From assembly GCF_045679555.1 (NCBI RefSeq), contig NC_092091.1:91115067-91179066 (forward strand): a DNA stretch of 64,000 bases. Reading direction: 5' to 3'. The translations under genes were made by a program, and so were the position numbers. Under the pieces are notes generated by a model that did no database searches, was not told where the DNA came from, and was given only the letters and a program-made list of their open reading frames with translations. Shown here one piece after another: positions 8,906 through 63,372 of this stretch. Origin of the DNA: Salvelinus alpinus. Its lineage: Eukaryota; Chordata; Actinopteri; Salmoniformes; Salmonidae. The stretch's first letter is position 1; every line of letters starts with the position of its first letter.

Positions 8906-9375
8906 TCCATCTTGGCAGATTCTAATTGTTGTCGTTTTTAAAACAGGAAGTCCCCCCCCCCCCACCCCGCACAGTGCCTGATGACATCATACTGCACAGC
9001 GTACCTCGAGTGTAACCCACCACCCATCCCATAATAGCCAAGAGCATATTGTCACCAGCAAATTACACGTACATGTCAATCAATTAATACATTCATCGCT
9101 ATGAAAAATTACCGTCGAGCGCATCCCAAAAAAAGCCACTCAAAAGTAGTGCTATTTGGGACGACACATTGTCAACAGTATTCCCTCTGGTTGAAATGTC
9201 TCGGGGACACGTTGCTCTATTTAAATATAAACTGTAAACTTACATTCAAGCAACATACATTGTATTTAATCCAGTTTTTAACATGATTTAATTCCTTCAA
9301 AAAAAAGCCTTTTTCTTTATGCTTATATTAAAATGATTTTGGCAGTAGCGCAGAACCCGAAGACCCTGTTCGTGT
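8906..9375. other. No gene seen; AT-rich flank
   Basis: Contains a short poly-C tract near 8952-8962 and low-complexity AT stretches. Minus-strand ATTAAA occurs near 9262-9267 and might serve as a poly(A) signal for pi4k2b. The 61-codon plus-strand frame here is not recognisable. Confidence 0.35.
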
Positions 9376-9605
9376 ATCCAAAATAGCACTATATTCCCCT
9401 AAGTGCACTAGCCCCTATGGAGCCTCTGGTCAGACGTAGTGCAAGACTGGATAGGGAATAGGGTTCCATTTAGGACGGGTTCTCCTCTGAGCTCAACACA
9501 CTCAGGATACGTCCCAAATGGAACACTAGTCCCTTTAGGGTGCACTAATCCTATTGACCATGGCCTAATGTAGTGCACTATAAAGGGACTAGGGAGCCAT
9601 TTGCG
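9376..9605. mobile_element. Two degenerate copies of the GTAGTGCAC palindromic element
   Basis: The segments AGTGCACTAGCCCCTATGGA ... ATAGGGAATAGGGTTCC and GTCCCAAATGGAACACTAGT ... TAGTGCACTATAAAGGGACT follow the plan of the salmonid repeat seen at 8159 and 52971: CCCTATTCCC, an inner GTAGTGCACTA, then its mirror. Confidence 0.65.
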
Positions 9606-9776
9606 ATGTTTCCCCAGACGTGTGATGTCCAACTCCAAACCAATCCCTCTGGAGGAAAGATGCTCTGAGAGTCTCTTCATTTCTCTCTCTCTCTCTCTCT
9701 CTACCAGGAGGGTAGGTCATTGTGTTGCAGAGGAGGCTCCCTCTCTCCCCTCCTCCTTCCCCTGTCCTCCCTCCCT
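9606..9776 (-). other. pi4k2b: pi4k2b proximal 3' UTR
   Basis: Sequence directly after the stop codon. It has a (TC)n tract on the plus strand at about 9682-9702. The 101-codon plus-strand frame overlapping it is antisense to the exon and not a gene. Confidence 0.6.
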
Positions 9777-54621
<44,845 letters not shown>

Positions 54622-54800
54622 TGTGGATCGCTTTATTTTTTATTTTTTCAGTTCTTACAAATGGAAAATTGTTTGGTTCAAACGCTACATATGTTCATCG
54701 CTCCATTGTTTCTGAATTATTTCTTTGACACCTGGTTGCTCGAAAGTCGCTAGTTATTTAGCGTGAGATTATCTCACCCGTTGAAATGTCCACATCAGCC
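54622..54800 (-). promoter_or_regulatory. pi4k2b: pi4k2b 5' leader and promoter region
   Basis: Sequence directly upstream of the exon 1 start codon. It includes a perfect 15-bp palindrome, GTGAGATTATCTCAC, at 54763-54777. No clear TATA box. Function is inferred from position. Confidence 0.4.
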
Positions 54801-55024
54801 AAAGATCGCTTCCTCTTTCTACAGAGCATGCGCGTAGATATCAACGCAGTCTGACCAAATTTAAAGAGACCGTGTAGCAAATGTCGCTCTGCCTGAGCGG
54901 AGTGGAAGGGGGGGGAAGAGAGATGAGAAGGATGTGATTGCAGCCCGTATTTTGGGGTGTTCCTATACGTGGGCATTCCTACATTTGCAGGAAACAATCT
55001 TCAGACTACTGTTGCTCCATTTTT
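54801..55024. other. No gene seen
   Basis: Unique sequence upstream of pi4k2b. The 79-codon minus-strand frame is unrecognised. Confidence 0.4.
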
Positions 55025-55728
55025 AAGCTAGGAGGGAGACTGGGTAGACACTGCTAGCTAGTACTCTGGTACATACAGGAGGGAGGCTGAGGAGACACTG
55101 CTAGCTAGCTAGCTAGCTAGGACTCTGGTACATACAGGATGGAGGCTGAGGAGACACTGCTAGTAGCTAGGACTCTGGTACATACAGGATGGAGGCTGGG
55201 TAGACACTGCTAGCTAGGACTCTGGTACATACAGGATGGAGGCTGGGTAGACACTGCTAGCTAGGACTCTGGTACATACAGGATGGAGGCTGGGTAGACA
55301 CTGCTAGCTAGGACTCTGGTACATACAGGATGGAGGCTGGGTAGACACTGCTAGCTAGGACTCTGGTACATACAGGTGGGAAATTATGAAAGCTAGGACT
55401 GGTACATACAGGATGGAGGCTGAGGAGACACTGGTAGCTAGGACTCTGGTACATACAGGAGGGTAACTGGGAAAACACTAGCTAGCTAACTAGCTAGGAC
55501 TCTGGTACATACAGGATGGAGGCTGAGGAGACACTGCTAGCTAGCTAGGACTCTGATACATACAGGATGGAGGCTGAGGAGACACTGCTAGCTAGTACTC
55601 TGGTACATACAGGAGGGTAACTGGGAAAACACTAGCTAGCTAACTAGGTAGGACTCTGGTACATACAGGATGGAGGCTGAGGAGACACTGCTAGCTAGCT
55701 AGCTAGGACTCTGGTACACAGTGTACTG
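55025..55728. repeat. About 50-bp minisatellite with (TAGC)n expansions
   Basis: Unit ACTCTGGTACATACAGGATG, GAGGCTGRGKAGACACTGCT plus a variable AGCTAGCTAGG stretch. About 13-14 copies, some with GGGTAACTGGGAAAACACTA in place of the GAGGCTG block. Confidence 0.95.
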
Positions 55729-55744
55729 TGTTAATGCCGTTTAT

Positions 55745-55826
55745 GTGAAGAACAAACACCATTGTAAATACAACCTATATTTATGTTTTTTTTCTCCCCC
55801 TTTTGCACTTTAACTATTTGCACATC
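55745..55826 (+). mobile_element. LINE (L1/Tx1-like) 3' UTR, part 1
   Basis: GTGAAGAACAAACACCATTG to TTGCACTTTAACTATTTGCA, the same 3' UTR as at 54104-54165. It resumes at 56138 after the L2 insertion. Confidence 0.7.
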
Positions 55827-56137
55827 AGTACCCGCTCAGCCCAGTCAAAACTGTTCGCTGCTCTGGCACCCCAATGGTGGAACAAACTCCCTCACGACGC
55901 CAGGTCAGCGGAGTCAATCACCACCTTCCGGAGACACCTGAAACCCCACCTCTTTAAGGAATACCTAGGATAGGATAAAGTAATCCTTCTAACCCCCCCC
56001 TCCCCCCCTTAAAAGAGTTAGATGCACTATTGTAAAGTGGTTGTTCCACTGGATATCATAAGGTGAATGCACCAATTTGTAAGTCGCTCTGGATAAGAGC
56101 GTCCGCTAAATGACTTAAATGTAAATGTAAATGTAAA
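55827..56137 (+). mobile_element. 5'-truncated L2-type LINE inserted in the other LINE's 3' UTR
   Basis: Reads in frame STRSAQSKLFAALAPQWW, then NKLPHDARSAESITTFRR and HLFKEYLG stop: the reverse transcriptase C-terminus of fish L2-clade elements. The 3' UTR contains GTAAGTCGCTCTGGATAAGA and ends in short TGTAAA repeats, as in L2/RSg-1 elements and the SmaI-type SINE at 57740. Confidence 0.82.
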
Positions 56138-56205
56138 ATTACAACACTGTATATAGACATAATAAGACATTTTAATAGTTTTTATTCTTTTGGAACTTTT
56201 GTAAG
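56138..56205 (+). mobile_element. LINE (L1/Tx1-like) 3' UTR, part 2
   Basis: TTACAACACTGTATATAGAC, ATTCTTTTGGAACTTTTGTA. Continues the 3' UTR interrupted at 55826. Confidence 0.65.
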
Positions 56206-57175
56206 TGGAAGGCTTTTTTGAAATCAACAAAGCATGAGAAGACTTTGCCTTTGTTTTTATTTGTTTGTTTGTCAGTTAGGGCAGGGTGAATACGTGGTCT
56301 GTCGTACTGTAATTTGGTAAAAAAGCCAATTTGACATTTGCTCAGTAAATTGTTTTCACTGAGGAAATGTACGAGTCTGCTGTTAATGATAATGCAGAGG
56401 ATTTTCCCAAGGTTGCTGTTGACGCATATCCCACGGTAGTTATTGGGGTCAAATTTGTCTCCACATTTGTGGATTGGGGTGATCAGTCCTTTGTTCCAAA
56501 TATTGGGGAAGATGCCAGAGCTAAGGATGGTGTTAAAGAGTTTAAATATAGCCGGTAGGAATTTCTTGTGTGTATATTTTATAATTTAATTGACGATACC
56601 ATCAACACCACATGCCTTTTTGGGTTGGAGGGTTTGTATTTTGTCCTGTAGTCCGTTCATTTTAATTAGTTAATCCAGTGGGTTCTGGTAGTCTTTTAGT
56701 AGCTGATTCTAAAATGTGTATTTGATCATGTATATGTTTTTGCTGTTTGTTCTTTGTTATAGAGCCAACAAAAATGTGATAAGTGGTTTATCCATACATC
56801 TCTGTTTTGGATAGATTACGCTTTGTGTTGCTGTTTGTTAGTGCGTTCCAATTTTCCCAGAAGTGGTTAGAATCTTTTTATTTATTTTAAATGTAACCTT
56901 TATTCAACTAGGCAAGTCAGTTAATCGTATTTACAATGACGGCCTACCCTATATTCTATGGATTCTTCAATTACATTGAGCTCGTTTCTGACGTGCTGTT
57001 CCTTCTTTTTTCCGTTTTGATTTTCTGTGTTGTTTTAGTGATTCACCATAGTGAAGGCTCAGATTTTCTGGGTCTCTGTGTTTTTGGTTGGACAGATTTC
57101 TGAAAATGTTTGTTTTGTTTTTTTGCATTCTTCATCAAACCATGTGTCATTGTTATTCATTTTGAATATGTTAGA
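56206..57175 (-). pseudogene. LINE reverse transcriptase fragment, antisense
   Basis: The minus strand encodes KKACGVDGIVNEIIKYTHKK, then SGIFPNIWNKGLITPIHK, NNYRGICVNSNLGKIL, KCQIGFLPNYSTTDHVFTL and, after a break, GKVFSCFVDFKKAF. This is the N-terminal half of a non-LTR reverse transcriptase domain (L1/Tx1-like). Frame breaks and stops are present. It abuts the sense 3' UTR piece at 56205, so the two are joined in opposite orientation. Confidence 0.82.
56876..56949 (-). mobile_element. Antisense SINE 3' tail inside the LINE fragment
   Basis: AACCTTTATTCAACTAGGCA, AGTCAGTTAATCG and TTTACAATGACGGCCTACCC are the reverse complement of the salmonid SINE tail seen at 4640-4705. Confidence 0.7.
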
Positions 57176-57177
57176 TT

Positions 57178-57179
57178 CT

Positions 57180-57224
<45 letters not shown>

Positions 57225-57290
57225 ATCTTTCTCTCCTCTCTCTCTCTCTCTCCCTACTCTCTCCCTACTCTGTCTCCTCAGATCTCCAGG
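57178..57290. repeat. (CT)n tract
   Basis: TCTCTCTC-rich microsatellite with imperfect CCCTACTCTCT units. The overlapping Ser/Leu-rich frames are artefacts. Confidence 0.95.
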
Positions 57291-57546
57291 CTCAATGCCC
57301 ACCAGGTAGGTAGAGTATGCATCTACAGTGATTATAGCAGTTCTATATTAGTCAACCTTATACCACATAGAGAAATCCCTGGGTCCATACACACCATCCA
57401 GTCCAATCAAAACAACAATACGAATAAGTCCTGTTCCATGGAACTACTAACACTTGTCAACCACAAAGCATTACTGCTGTTATAATAACAGAAACACTGT
57501 CATCATCTGTCCTCACCACTGTGTTTCCCTTCTCTGCTGTTTACAG
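57291..57546. other. Intron-like sequence upstream of first SRCR exon
   Basis: No gene is recognised. It ends in a pyrimidine-rich tract and TTTACAG acceptor at 57546. Confidence 0.4.
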
Positions 57547-57739
57547 CTGAACACTCAGTCAGACTGGTGAATGGGACAGCTCTGGCACAGCGGAAGTCTT
57601 CTACAGAGGAAAGTGGTCTACGTACTGAGTGGTCGGGCGTAATGAGAGAGGCTAAGATTGTGTGTAGACAGCTGGACTGTGGGAATGTTGTGGCTGAATC
57701 TAGAGGGCCTCTGTTTGGAAAGAGAAGAAGAGGAGTCAG

Positions 57740-58046
57740 TGCCTCCCGGGTGGCGCAGTGGTCTAGGGCACTGCATCGCAGTGCTAGCTGCGTCACCAGA
57801 GTCTCTGGGTTCGCGCCCAGGCTGGGCTGGGTTCGCGCCCAGGCTCTGTCGCAGCCGGCCGCAACCGGGAGGTCCGTGGGGCGACGCACAATTGGCATAG
57901 CGTCGTCCGGGTTAGGGAGGGTTTGGCCGGTAGGGATATCCTTGTCTCAGTATGAAAAAAAAAATGTAATAAAATGTATGCACTCTACTGTAAGTCGCTC
58001 TGGATAAGAGCGTCTGCTAAATGACTAAAATGTAAAATGTAAAAAT
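57740..58046 (+). mobile_element. SmaI-type salmonid SINE inserted in an SRCR exon
   Basis: The head CCTCCCGGGTGGCGCAGTGG contains the SmaI site CCCGGG. A tRNA-like GGGTTCGCGCCCAGG follows, then CGACGCACAATTGGC, GGGTTAGGGAGGGTTTGGCC and the L2-type tail GTAAGTCGCTCTGGATAAGA. GAGTCAG occurs at both edges (57733-57739 and 58047-58053) and looks like the target-site duplication. Confidence 0.9.
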
Positions 58047-58161
58047 GAGTCAGACTAGGTGGTTGTTATGCAAAAGAGTCTTCTATTACAGAGTGTGACA
58101 TCATAAGAAGTGGACGTAGTGTCTGTGATGGTTGAATATTATCATCATGTGATCTGTTCAG

Positions 58162-58586
58162 GTAAGACACTGGTCATATTGAGAGATTTATTTGTACATT
58201 ATACAATATTTGTTTGTATCATGTATTTTTTAATATTTAATTTAAATAGAGGGAGAGATGTCAGATGTATTTAAACATTATATTTGTGTTTGTCATATTG
58301 GTTTATGGGAGATGTTCATGGGCAGATCATTGTAGTTCAGATGGTACTGAAGTGAAGCTGCCTGATGGATGTCCAGCTGTTTATTTTCTATAAAGTGAAG
58401 TGAACTTATTCCTGTCTCCTGCCTGCATTATTCCCAACCCGTTCCTGAGTGACTAAGAACCAATTTCTACCTCTTACAGTATCAAACATAGCAAACTACA
58501 ATCTTTTATCAAACATATTTATGTTTAGTCATTGACAGTGTCATCAACAAATCTGATTGAATGTTCAACCAACTCTTTTTCTCCAG
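58162..58586 (+). other. Intron between SRCR exons A and B
   Basis: AT-rich, unique-looking sequence between GTAAGAC and TTTTCTCCAG. No other feature seen. Confidence 0.5.
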
Positions 58587-58891
58587 AGTCTGTGCGGCTT
58601 GTGGATGGAGCTGGTCTCTGCTCTGGGAGAGTGGAGGTGAAGTCCAATCAGTCCTGGGCCTCAGTGTGTGAAGCTGACTTTGACCGGCAGGATGCAGAGG
58701 TAGTCTGTGGGGAGCTTGGCTGTGGGGCTCCTGCAGCTCTACAGGGGGGGCTCTATGGAGGAGGTGAGGGTCAGACCTGGGATAAAGAGTTCCAGTGTAA
58801 AGGCAATGAGTCCCTTCTCCTGGACTGTGACACCTCAGACAGAAAAAACAACACCTGCCTACCTGGTAATGCTGTTGGACTCACCTGCTCA
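58587..58891 (+). CDS. Intact SRCR-domain exon within the decayed gene
   Basis: The exon begins after TTTTCTCCAG and encodes about 101 residues from SVRLVDGAGL to VGLTCS, with eight Cys at the spacing of a group B SRCR domain and the motif ESLLLDCDTS. No internal stop. The donor is TCA|GTTAAG; the usual phase-1 exon end would need TCAG|GT, so either the donor has lost a G or the phase has changed. Confidence 0.65.
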
Positions 58892-59250
58892 GTTAAGAAA
58901 CATTTTGTCACTCAATCAACATTGTTTCTCACCTGGAGTGAAGAATATGAGAGGCAATATAGGTGTGTTTTAGTGAGAAAATAGTAAGATTACTGTCTCT
59001 CTGTCTCTCTGAGGCTGGTGGGAGGAGGCAGTCGCTATGCTGCTGTAGTGCAGTGGTACGACCAGGGAGAGTGGAGGACTGTGGGAGCTGAAGACTGGGA
59101 CTTGACCTGGCTGACTGCCACTGCAGTAGTCTGTAGACAGCTGGGCTGTGGCTCCACTGTTTCAGAACTACTTGGAAACACCACTAGAGGGTTTGGAGGT
59201 TTCCTGTTCTGGGTCTGAGTCTTCACTGAGGGAGTGTTGAAGAACACATG

Positions 59251-59567
59251 AACTCATTTCCTTCTTTTATACAACTTCCTCTGCACCTCTCATGATGACT
59301 GTTTAGCTGTTCAGTCTGTTTTGCAAAATAGATCACTCAGTCAAGTAGCAATCAAATACACCTTAAATATCCCAGAATGCTTTTGTATTTGAGTGTTATC
59401 TCAGTGAATGTCTCTACTCACTACCACTGTCACATGTCATGTTATTGTCATATCTAAATGAGGGAAAGTAGTTGAGGAGCTACGTTTTCTTTTTCTCTCC
59501 TCTTGGTCCAGATGTCCTGCTTAAGCCTGATATCAACATATGTCTCAGTGACTGTAGGCCCCTTAGA
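59251..59567. other. No gene seen
   Basis: AT-rich flank of the SRCR pseudogene. A short open stretch near 59510 (VLLKPDINICLSD) could be a further eroded exon of the same gene, but this is weak. Confidence 0.3.
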
Positions 59568-59581
59568 CCACCAGGAGGCAG
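59568..59581 (+). promoter_or_regulatory. CTCF-like motif
   Basis: CCACCAGGAGGCAG matches the CTCF core CCASYAGRKGGCRS at 13 of 14 positions, in a unique stretch between the SRCR pseudogene and the 65-bp array. Confidence 0.35.
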
Positions 59582-59694
59582 AAGAGAGTGAGCAGCCCGG
59601 ATCTTTATGGCAATGCCATGGAGACGGTCTCTCTGAGCTCCAGAGCTGAAGCTGGACCGGGGAGAGGAGAGAGCAGCCCAGGGGACGGAGTAGG

Positions 59695-60525
59695 AGTAGA
59701 ATGAAGCTGATCTAGGATGAAGCTGATCCTACATACTGATCTCAGGTCAGTTCTGTGTTTTAACATTCCGATGTTAGGATGTAGAATGAAGCTGATCCTA
59801 CATGCTGATCTCAGGTCAGTTCTGTGTTTTAACATCGGAGTAGGAGTAGGATGAAGCTGATCCTACATACTGTTCTCAGGTCAGTTCTGTGTTTTAACAT
59901 CGGAGTAGGATGAAGCTGATCCTACATACTGATCTCAGGTCAGTTCTGTGTTTTAACATCGGAGTAGGAGTAGGATGAAGCTGACCCTACATGCTGACCT
60001 CAGGTCAGTTCTGTGTTTTAACATCGGAGTAGGAGTAGGATGAAGCTGACCCTACATGCTGTTCTCAGGTCAGTTCTGTGTTTTAACATCGGAGTAGGAT
60101 GAAGCTGATCCTACATGCTGTTCTCAGGTCAGTTCTGTGTTTTAACATCGGAGTAGGAGTAGGATGAAGCTGATCCTACATACTGATCTCAGGTCAGTTC
60201 TGTGTTTTAACATCAGAGTAGGAGTAGGATGAAGCTGATCCTACATGCTGATCTCAGGTCAGTTCTGTGTTTTAACATCAGAGTAGGATGAAGCTGATCC
60301 TACATGCTGATCTCAGGTCAGTTCTGTGTTTTAACATCAGAGTAGGATGAAGCTGATCCTACATACTGATCTCAGGTCAGTTCTGTGTTTTAACATCAGA
60401 GTAGGAGTAGGATGAAGCTGACCCTACATGCTGTTCTCAGGTCAGTTCTGTGTTTTAACATCAGAGTAGGAGTAGGATGAAGCTGATCCTACATGCTGAT
60501 CTCAGGTCAGTTCTGTGTTTTCAAA
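59695..60525. repeat. 65/59-bp minisatellite, about 13 copies
   Basis: Unit GGAGTAGGAGTAGGATGAAG, CTGATCCTACATRCTGATCT, CAGGTCAGTTCTGTGTTTTA plus ACATC. Short copies lack one GAGTAG. Confidence 0.96.
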
Positions 60526-60709
60526 TCGATGGTCAGGAAAGCAGTGGTGTATAAAATGTGATGGCAAACCTTGAAGGAAAACTCCACCCCAAAATATATT
60601 TTGGTATTTGTTTCATGATTCCATTGGTGATCTAGTCCCAAAATGGTTTGCATGTCAACAATCAAGTTTTCCAGATATATAACTTTAAAAATACAGAAAT
60701 GTAGCCTGT
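60526..60709. other. No gene seen
   Basis: Unique spacer between two arrays. It has a dispersed-repeat look (GGAAAACTCCACCCCAAAAT) but I cannot assign it. Confidence 0.35.
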
Positions 60710-61636
60710 ATGGTAACATGGGGTTGTGGTAACATGGGGTTGTGGTAACATGGGGTTGTGGTAACATGAGGTTTTGGGTAACATGGGGTTTTGGTAACAT
60801 GGGGTTTTGGTAACATGGGGTTTTGGGTAACACAGGGTGTTGGTAATATGAGGTTTTGGGTAACATGGGGTTTTGGTAACATGGGGTTTTGGTAACATGG
60901 GGTTTTGGTTAATATGAGGTTGTGGTAACATGGGGTTGTGGTAACATGAGGTTTTGGGTAACATGGGGTTTTGGGTAACATGGGGTTTTGGTAACATGAG
61001 GTTTTGGGTAACATGGGGTTTTGGGTAATATGAGGTTGTGGTAACATGGGGTTGTGGTAACATGAGGTTTTGGGTAACATGGGGTTTTGGGTAATATGAG
61101 GTTGTGGTAACATGAGGTTTTGGGTAACATGGGGTTTTGGGTAACATGGGGTTTTGGGTAACATGGGGTTTTGGTAACATGGGGTTCTGGGTAACATGGG
61201 GTTTTGGGTAACATGGGGTTTGGGTAACATGGGGTTTTGGGTAACATGGGGTTTTGGGTAACATGGGGTTTTGGGTAACATGGGGTTTTGGTAACATGGG
61301 GTTTTGGGTAACATGGGGTTTTGGGTAACATGGGGTTTTGGGTAACATGGGGTTTTGGGTAACATGGGGTTTGGGTAACATGGGGTTTTGGGTAACATGG
61401 GGTTTTGGGTAACATGGGGTTTTGGGTAACATGGGGTTTTGGTAACATGGGGTTTTGGGTAACATGGGGTTTTGGTAACACAGGGCTTTGGTAACACAGG
61501 GCTTTGAGTAACACAGGGCTTTGGTAACACACGGCTTTGGGGTAACACAGGGTTTGAGTAACACAGGGTTTGGGGTAACACGGGGTTTGGGGTAACACAG
61601 GGTTTGGGGTAACACATGGGTTTGGTAACATGGGGT
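60710..61636. repeat. 17-18-bp G-rich minisatellite
   Basis: About 52 copies of GGGTAACATGGGGTTTT with GGTTGTGG, ATATGAGG and ACACAGGG variants. Closely spaced GGG/GGGG runs on the plus strand make four-stranded G structures possible. The 240-317-codon minus-strand frames (Leu-Pro-Lys-Pro repeats) are open in all three frames and are artefacts. Confidence 0.97.
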
Positions 61637-61750
61637 TTTAATTATTTAAGAGCATTCAGCATTTACTGCTATTTGTTGTTGTCTATATTTTGTATATCTT
61701 ATTTTGTTTACTCTTAGATTCTATATTTTGAAGTGTTATCATGTTTTATT
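61637..61750. other. No feature seen
   Basis: AT-rich spacer between arrays. Confidence 0.4.
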
Positions 61751-62084
61751 AGTCCATGTAATCACCTGTTTATTCTTTATAGATGTCTCCTTTCCATCTA
61801 GTCAGGTAGTCCATGTAATCACCTGTTAATACTTTATAGATCTCTCCTTTCCATCAAGTCAGGTAGTCCATGTAATCACCTGTTAATACTTTATAGATCT
61901 CTCCTTTCCATCAAGTCAGGTAGTCCATGTAATCACCTGTTAATACTTTATAGATCTCTCCTTTCCATCTAGTCAGGTAGTCCATGTAATCACCTGTTTA
62001 TTCTTTATAGATGTCTCCTTTCCAGCTAGTCAGGTAGTCCATGTAATCACCTGTTTATTCTTTATAGATGTCTCCTTTCCATCA
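61751..62084. repeat. 57-bp tandem repeat, about 6 copies
   Basis: Unit AGTCCATGTAATCACCTGTT, AATACTTTATAGATCTCTCC, TTTCCATCAAGTCAGGT (61808 to 61865). Confidence 0.96.
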
Positions 62085-62330
62085 GCCTGAGGAGGTCTAT
62101 AACTCCATTAGGTTGAATGTGATAGTTTGTCTATAACCAGCCTGAGGAGGTCTATAACTCCATTAGGTTGAATGTGATAGTCTGTCTATAACCAGCCTGA
62201 GGAGGTCTATAACTCCATTAGATTGAATGTGATAGTCTGTCTATAACCAGCCTGAGGAGATCTATAACTCCATTAGATTGAATATGATAGTCTATAACCA
62301 GCCTGAGGTCTATAACTCCATTCATATTCT
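62083..62330. repeat. 55-bp tandem repeat, about 4.5 copies
   Basis: Unit CAGCCTGAGGAGGTCTATAA, CTCCATTAGGTTGAATGTGA, TAGTCTGTCTATAAC (62083 to 62138). It begins directly where the 57-bp array ends. Confidence 0.95.
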
Positions 62331-62430
62331 ATTCACAGTTTAGAGAAATGTATCTATATGGAAATTAGCTATAATCAGGCTGGTTAATCTGATGCATGTC
62401 TGTTGAATTTGGAAAAATCTACTCACACTC

Positions 62431-62660
62431 GGCCCCGCCCCACCTATTCAGCCAATCAGGAGCCGCTACTGCGTTGCATACCATTTGCTAAACGGTACGT
62501 GCTAAAGAGTATGCAACGATGAGTGCATAGTATGCAATTTAAGTATGTAGTACACTGGTATGTGTATTCAGACCTCTCTCTCTCTCCTCCTCTCCTCTCG
62601 TTCTCTCCACTGTTCCCTCTGCCGGTCACTTCCCTCTCATCACCTGCAGTGGGCGGAGCC
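62431..62660 (+). promoter_or_regulatory. Candidate promoter of a downstream plus-strand gene
   Basis: A GC box (GGCCCCGCCCC) near 62431-62441, a CCAAT box (GCCAATCAGG) at 62451-62460 and a second GC box (GTGGGCGGAGC) near 62649-62659 occur within 230 bp, followed by pyrimidine-rich leader sequence. No TATA box at a convincing position. Confidence 0.45.
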
Positions 62661-62774
62661 ATGACTGAGAGCTGTGCTCTGGTTGGCTAAGCTGGAAGGA
62701 GGCTGCAGCGACAGACCCACAGCATCCTCTACTCTTTCTCCCTCTCTCCTTTTCGCTCATCCCACCACCCCTTT

Positions 62775-62810
<36 letters not shown>

Positions 62811-63010
62811 TTCCTCTCCACACAGAGACAAACGTGCCCCGGCCTGCCTGCCTGCTCAGTGACACTGCAGTACAGAGGACATAGCAGCAGCAAACAGGCA
62901 GAGAGACAGAAGGCAGAGAGACAGGCAGACAGACAGGCAGGCAGAGAGACAGACAGGCAGACAGACAGGCAGACAAACAAGCCGACAGGCAGAACGTAGG
63001 AAGGTGTGTC
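62571..63010. repeat. Pyrimidine tracts and (CAGACAGGCAGA)n in probable 5' leader
   Basis: CT-rich tracts at 62571-62610 and 62740-62815, then about 110 bp of GCAGAGAGACAGACAGGCAG-type repeat at 62890-62995. Frames across them are Ser/Leu/Cys-rich artefacts. Confidence 0.85.
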
Positions 63011-63125
63011 GAGGCCTTGTCTCCTCCTTCTCCTCCTCCTCCTCCTGCAGTAGCAGAGATCCTGTCCTCCTGCGCTCTCCTTCAAGGACTTCCAGACTCT
63101 GAGACCTAGAACTACGGCTGCTACA

Positions 63126-63372
63126 GTTCCTGTTCCTGTTTGTTACCAAGGAAATACTCCTGCTACTGCTACTGCTGCTACACTTCCTGTTCCTGTTTGT
63201 TACCAAGGAAATACTGCTGCTACTACTGCTGCTGCTACAGTTCCTGTTCCTGTTTGTTACCAAGGAATTACTCCTGCTACTGCTGCTACACTTCCTGTTC
63301 CTGTTTGTTACCAAGGAAATACTCCTGCTACTGCTGCTACACTTCCTGTTACTGTTTGTTACCAAGGAAATA
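63126..63372. repeat. 57/51-bp tandem repeat in probable 5' leader, about 4.5 copies
   Basis: Unit TTCCTGTTCCTGTTTGTTAC, CAAGGAAATACTCCTGCTAC plus a variable (TGC/TAC)n trinucleotide tract. It is open in one plus frame (Cys/Tyr/Ser-rich, from 63140) but looks like a repeat rather than a protein. Confidence 0.9.

Larger units (their letters stand above)
57547..59250 (+). pseudogene. SRCR-domain scavenger-receptor-like gene, decayed
   Basis: Three SRCR-like exons are recognisable. Exon A (57547-58161) opens with HSVRLVNGTA and IVCRQLDCGNVV, is split by a SINE, and its second half (ESSITEC, then VICS before GTAAGA) carries a stop and a frame change. Exon B (58587-about 58891) is a complete, open SRCR domain with eight cysteines (RLVDGAGLCSGRVEV, ADFDRQDAEVVCGELGCG, GLTCS), the group B pattern. 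It ends at TCAGTTAAG, a weakened donor. Exon C (about 59008-59250) has LRLVGGGSRYAAVVQW and VVCRQLGCGSTVSELL, then a frame shift and stop before SESSLREC. SRCR proteins of the CD163/CD5/DMBT1 type are immune surface or secreted receptors binding bacterial ligands. No signal peptide or membrane segment is seen. Probably non-functional, although exon B alone is intact. Confidence 0.8.

Noticed and set aside
54758-54997. 79-codon minus-strand frame upstream of pi4k2b
   Set aside because: No recognisable similarity or splice context; probably chance.
56367-56558. 63-codon plus-strand frame
   Set aside because: It is the antisense shadow of the LINE reverse transcriptase on the minus strand.
57277-57312. 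24-nt microexon between CCTCAG and GTAGGT
   Set aside because: Splice-like edges beside a CT repeat are expected by chance; no protein context supports it.
60662-61631. Three overlapping minus-strand frames of 240-317 codons
   Set aside because: All three frames of the same G-rich repeat are open, the sign of simple repetition rather than coding.
60710-61636. Interstitial telomere repeat
   Set aside because: The vertebrate telomere unit TTAGGG is not present; the unit is 17-18 bp with GGGTAACATGGGG.
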